This document shows, piece after piece, positions 1-4,806 of a DNA stretch of 12,953 nt. Source of the stretch: Paracoccaceae bacterium (GTDB lineage: Bacteria > Pseudomonadota > Alphaproteobacteria > Rhodobacterales > Rhodobacteraceae); contig JAFGVZ010000147.1 of assembly GCA_016937725.1 (NCBI GenBank), forward strand, positions 1 through 12,953, written 5' to 3'. Position numbers and translations under genes: made by a program. The notes under the pieces are model-generated. The model did no database searches. It saw nothing but the letters and a program-made list of their open reading frames with translations, and was not told the DNA's origin. Each line of letters opens with the position of its first letter. Position 1 is the stretch's first letter.

Positions 1-1172
1 CCTGTCTGCGCGGCAATTTCGGCGCGGCTTTGCCGCCCGCGTTCGGTCGCGGATTTCAACTGACCGCAGGCGGCCATGATATCTTCGCCGCGCGGGGTGC
101 GGATCGGGCTGGCATAGCCTGCTTTGTGCACGATATCGGCAAAGGCTTCGATCCGCGCCCAATCCGAGCGCTGATAGGGCGCGCCGGGCCATTCGTTGAA
201 CGGGATCAGGTTAATCTTGGCCGGAATGCCCGCGATCAGCCGCACAAGGCGGCGCGCATCGTCATCCGAATCGTTCACGTCTTTTAGCATGACGTATTCA
301 AAGGTAATCCGCTCGGAATTGGACAGCCGCGGATAATCGCGCAGAGCATCCAGCAAGGTATTGATATTCCAACGTTTGTTGATAGGCACCAGCTTGTCGC
401 GCACTTCGTCCGTGGTGGCGTGAAAGCTGATCGCCAGCAAGCAGCCGATTTCGCTGGCCGTGCGCGCGATTTCGGGCACAACGCCAGACGTGGACAGCGT
501 GATCCGGCGGCGCGAGATGGATAGGCCCTCATTATCCATAACGACCTTCATCGCGTCGCGCACATTGTCGAAGTTATAGAGCGGCTCTCCCATACCCATC
601 AGCACCACGTTGCTGACCAGACGGGTTTCGTTCTTGGGCGCGTTCTGTTCGGGCCATTCATTTAGATCATCACGCGCGACCAGCACTTGCCCGACAATTT
701 CTTCCGCTGTCAGGTTGCGCACCAATTTTTGCGTTCCGGTATGGCAGAAAGAACAGGTTAGCGTGCAGCCAACTTGGCTGGAAATACATAGGGTTCCCCG
801 GTTTTCTTCGGGTATGTATACCGCTTCCACCTCGTGCCCGCCCGCGATGCGCAACAGGTATTTGCGTGTGCCATCCTCGGACACTTGCCGCGTCACGATC
901 TCTGGCCGGGCGATGGTGAAGGCCGCGTTCAATTGCTCGCGGTAGCCCTTGGCCAGATTGGTCATGGCGGCGAAATCTTGCACGCCCCAATGGTAGATCC
1001 ATTGCCAAATCTGGCCGACACGCATTTTGATCTGTCGCTCTGGCGTGCCGATCTGGGCCAAGGCCTGCCCCAACTGGTCGCGGGTCAGGCCCACAAGGTT
1101 GCGCTTGCCGCCCTGTGGCAGCTTGCGCGGCAGCGTCAGAACGTCTTGGGTGATGGGGGCTGTGGCGGTCAT
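1..1172 (-). CDS. rlmN: RlmN, dual-specificity 23S rRNA/tRNA adenine-C2 methyltransferase (C-terminal end cut off)
   Basis: This cytoplasmic radical-SAM enzyme methylates C2 of A2503 in 23S rRNA and of A37 in some tRNAs. About 390 codons are visible in one open frame; judging from the family's length, only a few C-terminal residues lie off the window. The radical-SAM cluster motif C-x3-C-x2-C is at C136, C140 and C143, inside CISSQVGCTLTCSFC. The catalytic cysteine that becomes methylated (Cys355 in E. coli) matches C369 in MAACGQLKS. The glycine-rich SAM motif GMGEPLYN and the conserved SFHATTDEVR segment are also present. I chose the ATG at 1172 because the protein then begins MTATAPITQDV, the form I expect in Rhodobacterales. 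In-frame ATGs at 1196, 1202 and 1205 are possible, but they sit against the hairpin at 1215-1240 and have no better ribosome site. The ialB-family gene lies upstream on the same strand. Confidence 0.95.
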   Translation of the reverse strand, partial: MTATAPITQDVLTLPRKLPQGGKRNLVGLTRDQLGQALAQIGTPERQIKMRVGQIWQWIYHWGVQDFAAMTNLAKGYREQLNAAFTIARPEIVTRQVSEDGTRKYLLRIAGGHEVEAVYIPEENRGTLCISSQVGCTLTCSFCHTGTQKLVRNLTAEEIVGQVLVARDDLNEWPEQNAPKNETRLVSNVVLMGMGEPLYNFDNVRDAMKVVMDNEGLSISRRRITLSTSGVVPEIARTASEIGCLLAISFHATTDEVRDKLVPINKRWNINTLLDALRDYPRLSNSERITFEYVMLKDVNDSDDDARRLVRLIAGIPAKINLIPFNEWPGAPYQRSDWARIEAFADIVHKAGYASPIRTPRGEDIMAACGQLKSATERGRQSRAEIAAQT

Positions 1173-1204
1173 GGCGGGGCTTTCGGCAAAAATCATGTGC
1201 ATCA

Positions 1205-1240
1205 TATAACAAAACCGCCCGGAAATGACAGTCCGGGCGG
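1205..1240 (-). terminator. Rho-independent terminator of the ialB-family gene
   Basis: A perfect 9-bp inverted repeat, CCGCCCGGA (1215-1223) and TCCGGGCGG (1232-1240), is separated by 8 nt. Read on the minus strand it is followed directly by TTTTGTTATA. It starts 26 nt after the stop codon of the ialB-family gene and ends just before the possible upstream start codons of rlmN. The plus-strand reading is followed by a weaker GTTTTG, and no plus-strand gene ends here. Confidence 0.8.
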
Positions 1241-1266
1241 CGCGTTTTGGTCTGGAACGGTCGCGG

Positions 1267-1806
1267 TTAGTTAGCGCATTGGCGCTGCGCTTCTTCCGTG
1301 GCGGCAGTAAAGCCAAAGAGAGAGAAGGTATCGCGCGTGTCGGTGCCGCGCGACGACCGCGCCGACAACACCGCTTCGGCCCCGGCGCGCAGGGTCGCAA
1401 AAATGCGCGCGTCATCCTCGGCAGAGCCGGACCATGCCCATTCGCCATCGACGAACAATTGGTATTCGGTATCGCCCACCGTCAGGCCCACGGTCGAATC
1501 CGGGGCAAAGGGGTAGCCGCCAGTGAACGAAATCTCTGGCGTGGTCTGGCCGGGGCGATAGGTGGCGAACAACAAGATATCACCGCGCCGCACCTGAACG
1601 GGGCTTCCGCCACGGGTATTGACGGTTTCGCGCGGGGCAGAGACGGCCCAGCATTCTTTCGGACTAGGTTCGACAAACACGCTCCACGCGGTGTCTGCCG
1701 CCACGCGGTTGGTCGATTCCTGCGCCTGCGCAGCGCCATTTGCGAATATCAGCGCCAGCGCTGCGCCCGCCGCCATAACCGCCCGGTTCCGTGCGTGAAA
1801 CACCAT
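1267..1806 (-). CDS. Invasion-associated locus B (IalB) family periplasmic protein
   Basis: The protein has 179 aa. It has a clear Sec signal peptide: basic start (R6, R8), hydrophobic core at about 9-23, and probable cleavage after AQA at residue 28. The mature part shows the IalB-family pattern: W41-SVFVEPSPKECWAVSAP, a short strand-rich middle with RRGDILLF and SFTGGYPF, GEWAWSG, and LSARSSRGTDTRDTFSLFGFTAA at the end. C52 and C177 could form a disulfide. The family is named after a Bartonella erythrocyte-invasion factor, but it is widespread in free-living Alphaproteobacteria, where its role is unknown; virulence should not be inferred. GGAGG at 1818-1822 is the ribosome site, 11 nt before the ATG. 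A palindrome lies just upstream and a terminator downstream, so the gene looks monocistronic. Confidence 0.88.
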   Translation of the reverse strand: MVFHARNRAVMAAGAALALIFANGAAQAQESTNRVAADTAWSVFVEPSPKECWAVSAPRETVNTRGGSPVQVRRGDILLFATYRPGQTTPEISFTGGYPFAPDSTVGLTVGDTEYQLFVDGEWAWSGSAEDDARIFATLRAGAEAVLSARSSRGTDTRDTFSLFGFTAATEEAQRQCAN

Positions 1807-1830
1807 CTGGTAGCTTGCCTCCGAACTGAG

Positions 1831-1845
1831 TGATCTAGTAGATCA
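1831..1845. promoter_or_regulatory. 15-bp perfect palindrome, possible operator upstream of the ialB-family gene
   Basis: TGATCTA-G-TAGATCA has 7-bp arms around a single central base. It sits 8 nt upstream of the ribosome site of the minus-strand ialB-family gene. It is A/T-rich compared with the surroundings and has the form of a dimeric repressor or activator site. It lies in the 185-nt divergent gap (1807-1991), in which I could not place confident -35/-10 boxes for either gene. No regulator gene is adjacent, so the binding protein is unknown. Confidence 0.35.
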
Positions 1846-1991
1846 TGCCTGACAATAGCCCTGCTCTGACGCAAGGTTTTTCTTTTCATGGGTTTTCTAA
1901 CCCTTACCGCCTCGAAGTTCAAAGCCCTCGTGACAAAAAATCGCGCAAGCGTGAAACTGTGTGCGGGAATTAGATCAGGATAAGCTAGAAC

Positions 1992-3017
1992 ATGCCGACA
2001 GAAAACACGAACGCGACGGTCCCGGTCGGGCAAGGCGCGGTGCCTTTGGTCGAGTTGTGGCGCGGCGACAATCTGGAATCGGTGCATCAGGGTCATGCGG
2101 TCGTGATGCGCACGGATGGCGAGGTTGTGGAAAGCTGGGGGCGGCCAGATGCGCTGATCTACCCGCGCTCCAGTTGCAAGATGGTGCAGGCGCTGCCGCT
2201 GGTCGAGTCGGGCGCGGCCAAGGGGTTGAACACGGCACAGCTTGCACTGGCTTGTGCGTCGCACCAAGCCAGTGCCGTGCATGTCGCCATGGTTACGCGG
2301 TGGCTGGGCGATCTGGGCCTGTCGGATGATGACCTGCGCTGCGGGGCCGCGCCGCCGCAAGATATGGCAGAACGCGACCGGCTGATCTGCACCCATGAAC
2401 AGCCCTGTCAAAGTCACCACGAATGTTCGGGCAAACACGCAGGCTTTCTGACGCTGAACCACCACCTGAAGGGCGATGCCGAATATGTGGACCCTGACCA
2501 CCCCGTGCAACGCGCCGTGCGCGCGGCGTTCGAGGAGGTGACGGGCCAGACCTCTCCCGGTTACGGGATTGACGGGTGCTCGGCGCCGAATTTCATGACC
2601 GAATTGCAAGGTCTGGGGCTGGCGATGGCGCGCTATGCCAGTGCCAGTGATGGCGCGGGGGATCGTCGCAGCCGCGCCATGGCGCAGTTGCGCGATGCGA
2701 TGATGGCGCATCCGGACATGGTTGCGGGCGAAACCCGCGCCTGCACCAACCTGATGCGCGCCGCCAATGGCCGCGCGGCGGTCAAAACCGGGGCCGAGGC
2801 CGTGTTCGTGGCCATGTTGCCCGAACAGGGTCTGGGGATCGCGTTGAAAATTCTGGATGGGGGTGTGCGCGCGGCAGAGGCCGCGATTACAGGGCTTTTG
2901 GTGCGCCACGGCGCGATAGAGTCTGCCGACCCGGTGGTTATGCAATATATCGGCCCGATGCTGAACCGCCGCAATCGGGTCGTGGGCGACACGCGGCTGG
3001 CACCGGGCTTTATCTGA
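1992..3017 (+). CDS. L-asparaginase, Rhizobium etli AnsA/ReAV type (PF06089)
   Basis: The enzyme is expected to hydrolyse L-asparagine to aspartate and ammonia in the cytoplasm; no signal peptide is seen. The 341-aa protein fits the PF06089 family, which is unrelated to E. coli AnsA/AnsB. Residues known from the Rhizobium etli enzyme structure can be matched. The first SxxK pair is S60-K63 in YPRSSCK; the second serine is probably S90 in CASHQ, with K265 in AVKTGAEAV. The zinc ligands are C145 and K148 in ECSGKHAG and C196 in DGCSAPN. All key residues are therefore present. The start is supported by AGGA at 1977-1980. The gene diverges from the ialB-family gene, and no clear terminator follows before the next small gene 87 nt on. 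The family is constitutive or asparagine-inducible in rhizobia; nothing here shows which applies. Confidence 0.9.
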   Translation: MPTENTNATVPVGQGAVPLVELWRGDNLESVHQGHAVVMRTDGEVVESWGRPDALIYPRSSCKMVQALPLVESGAAKGLNTAQLALACASHQASAVHVAMVTRWLGDLGLSDDDLRCGAAPPQDMAERDRLICTHEQPCQSHHECSGKHAGFLTLNHHLKGDAEYVDPDHPVQRAVRAAFEEVTGQTSPGYGIDGCSAPNFMTELQGLGLAMARYASASDGAGDRRSRAMAQLRDAMMAHPDMVAGETRACTNLMRAANGRAAVKTGAEAVFVAMLPEQGLGIALKILDGGVRAAEAAITGLLVRHGAIESADPVVMQYIGPMLNRRNRVVGDTRLAPGFI

Positions 3018-3104
3018 GCGGGCTTTCGCCGCAGCGCAGAGCTAACGCTTTTCGCTGTCTACACAATCGGATAAACACCCATAGGCTATTAAGGGAGATG
3101 CGAG

Positions 3105-3329
3105 ATGTTCAAACTGCTATTCGGAAACAAGGCCAAAGCGCCGCAAGTCAAGCGCGAGACCCAGCGCGAAACGATCCTGCGCGCGCAATCCGAGATTAAC
3201 GAGATCCTCGCCACGCTCAGCCCCAAACCGCGCATTACCATCTACCCCGAGGAAGGCAGTTTCACCATCGACCTGCCCGAGCAGATGCCGGACGAGGCCA
3301 AAGCGCTGCCTGCGCCCGACAAGGCCTGA
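3105..3329 (+). CDS. Small conserved-looking protein of unknown function (74 aa)
   Basis: I do not recognise a named family. The start has an excellent ribosome site (GGGAG, about 8 nt before the ATG), and codon use matches the neighbours, so the gene is probably real. The N-terminus MFKLLFGNKAK is a short hydrophobic-basic segment. It is followed by a predicted amphipathic helix (about residues 20-40, including ILRAQSEINEILATL), then two likely strands (RITIYPEEGSFTIDLPEQ) and an acidic proline-containing tail. There is no membrane helix, signal peptide or cysteine. It lies 87 nt after the asparaginase gene and 68 nt before metY, on the same strand. My impression is that similar short proteins occur in other Rhodobacterales, but I cannot verify this here. 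Confidence 0.7.
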   Translation: MFKLLFGNKAKAPQVKRETQRETILRAQSEINEILATLSPKPRITIYPEEGSFTIDLPEQMPDEAKALPAPDKA

Positions 3330-3363
3330 TTCCCCGGCTTGCCCATTGCGCCCCCGTGTCGTA

Positions 3364-3395
3364 GCGTCGCACCCAAATCACTGGGAGGACGACGC
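3364..3395 (+). promoter_or_regulatory. Hairpin enclosing the metY Shine-Dalgarno
   Basis: GCGTCG (3364-3369) pairs perfectly with CGACGC (3390-3395), and a nested CCCA (3372-3375) pairs with TGGG (3382-3385). The metY ribosome site GGAGGA (3384-3389) lies within this structure, partly paired and partly in the internal loop, and the ATG begins 3 nt after it. The fold could hide the ribosome site. The sequence does not match any riboswitch class I can recognise, including SAM-II, so regulation is only a possibility. Confidence 0.35.
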
Positions 3396-3397
3396 CA

Positions 3398-4687
3398 ATG
3401 AGCGACAAACCGCAAGCTTTTGAGACCCTGCAAATTCATGCTGGCGCGAACCCGGACCCGGCGACGGGCGCGCGGCAAATCCCGATTTACCAGACCACGG
3501 CCTATGTGTTCCGCGACGCCGATCATGCGGCGGCGCTTTTTAACCTACAGGAAGTGGGTTATATCTATTCGCGCCTGACCAACCCGACGGTCTTTGCCCT
3601 ACAAGACCGGATGGCGGCCCTTGAAGGGGGTGCGGGCGCGGTCGCCTGTTCGTCGGGTCATGCCGCGCAAATATTGGCGCTGTTTACCATCATGGGCCCG
3701 GGGCTGAACATCGTTGCGTCCAGCCGGCTCTATGGCGGGACGGTCACGCAATTCAGCCAGACCATCAAGCGCTTCGGCTGGTCGGCGAAGTTTGTCGACA
3801 TTGACGATACGGCGGCCGTGGAAGCCGCGATCGACGACAACACCCGCGCGGTATTCTGCGAATCCATCGCCAATCCGGGCGGCCATATCGCGGACATCCC
3901 CGCGCTGGCCGCGATTGCCGACAAGCATGGCATTCCCCTGATCGTGGATAACACGACCGCGACGCCGTATCTGTGCCGCCCGATCGAGCATGGTGCGACT
4001 TTGGTCATCCATTCGCTGACCAAATACCTGACCGGCAACGGCACCGTGACCGGCGGCTGCATTGTCGATTCGGGCAAGTTCAACTGGTCCGCGAACGATA
4101 AATTCCCCGGTCTGTCGCAGCCCGAACCCGCCTATCATGGGCTGAACTTTCACGAAGCGCTGGGGCCAATGGCCTTCATGTTCAACGCTATTGCCGTGGG
4201 CATGCGCGATTTGGGCATGACATTGAACCCGCAAGCGGCGCATTACACGCTGATGGGCATTGAAACCCTGTCCTTGCGGATGGAGCGGCATTGCGAAAAC
4301 GCGATCAAGGTCGCGGAATGGCTGGAGCAACACCCGGCGGTCGAGCATGTCACCTATGCCGGGCTGAAATCCTCGCCCTATTACCACCGGGTGGCCAAGA
4401 TTTGCCCCAAAGGTGCGTCATCCTTGTTCACCTTCGCGCTGAAAGGTGGGTATGACACCTGCGTCAAGCTCATCGATTCGGTGGAATTGTTCAGCCATGT
4501 TGCCAATCTGGGCGATACGCGCTCGCTGATCATTCACTCGGCCTCGACCACGCATCGTCAATTGACCGAAGCGCAGCAGATCGCCGCCGGGGCTGGGCCG
4601 AATGTCGTGCGCGTGTCCATCGGCACGGAAAACGCGGACGACATTATCGCCGATCTGGAACAAGCGCTGGCAAAGGCCACCGCCTGA
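3398..4687 (+). CDS. metY: O-acetylhomoserine sulfhydrylase (PLP-dependent, MetY type)
   Basis: The enzyme makes homocysteine from O-acetylhomoserine and sulfide, the direct sulfhydrylation route to methionine; related members can also make cysteine. The 429-aa length and the internal segment with FNWSANDKFPGLSQPEPAYH fit the MetY group of the Cys/Met-metabolism PLP family, not the shorter MetB/MetC/MetZ. The PLP lysine is K209 in HSLTKYLTG. D184 in VDNT should contact the pyridine nitrogen. Y57 and R59 (YSRLTNPT) and S86-G87 should hold the phosphate, and Y112 (RLYGGT) should stack on the ring. The C-terminal substrate region HSASTTHRQLT is intact. A strong GGAGGA site sets the start and lies in a possible hairpin. 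A clear terminator follows. The small gene upstream might be co-transcribed. Confidence 0.95.
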   Translation: MSDKPQAFETLQIHAGANPDPATGARQIPIYQTTAYVFRDADHAAALFNLQEVGYIYSRLTNPTVFALQDRMAALEGGAGAVACSSGHAAQILALFTIMGPGLNIVASSRLYGGTVTQFSQTIKRFGWSAKFVDIDDTAAVEAAIDDNTRAVFCESIANPGGHIADIPALAAIADKHGIPLIVDNTTATPYLCRPIEHGATLVIHSLTKYLTGNGTVTGGCIVDSGKFNWSANDKFPGLSQPEPAYHGLNFHEALGPMAFMFNAIAVGMRDLGMTLNPQAAHYTLMGIETLSLRMERHCENAIKVAEWLEQHPAVEHVTYAGLKSSPYYHRVAKICPKGASSLFTFALKGGYDTCVKLIDSVELFSHVANLGDTRSLIIHSASTTHRQLTEAQQIAAGAGPNVVRVSIGTENADDIIADLEQALAKATA

Positions 4688-4697
4688 AACATGACGC

Positions 4698-4739
4698 TTG
4701 ATCGCGCAATGCAAGCCATTGCGCGGTTAAGCAATTTTT
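4698..4739 (+). terminator. Rho-independent terminator of metY
   Basis: CGCGCAATG (4703-4711) and CATTGCGCG (4717-4725) form a perfect 9-bp stem with a 5-nt loop. The stem extends outward by further A-T and G-T pairs, and TTTTT follows at 4735-4739. It begins about 10 nt after the metY stop codon. Confidence 0.8.
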
Positions 4740-4806
4740 CGCTACAAGCTGGTTCAAGGGGGTTTTCCGACTCCCGATATTGTCTGGAATTTGCTAAGGG
4801 CACGTC

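Noticed and set aside
670..1212. Minus-strand 180-codon frame starting near rlmN.
   Set aside because: It is out of frame with rlmN, whose radical-SAM motif is read in the neighbouring frame without interruption over the same bases. rlmN is not frameshifted.
1749..2945. Long minus-strand open frame (398 codons) opposite the asparaginase gene.
   Set aside because: Its translation is rich in His, Arg and Cys without domain pattern, while the plus strand carries a complete enzyme with all active-site residues. It is an antisense shadow of G/C-rich codons.
3018..3104. Possible terminator after the asparaginase gene.
   Set aside because: Only weak 4-5 bp pairings such as CAGCG/CGCTG with a long loop and no T-run, so co-transcription with the small gene cannot be excluded or shown.
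3330..3397. Possible SAM-II riboswitch before metY.
   Set aside because: The gap is only 68 nt, and the conserved core and pseudoknot of SAM-II are not seen; only the short hairpin around the ribosome site remains.
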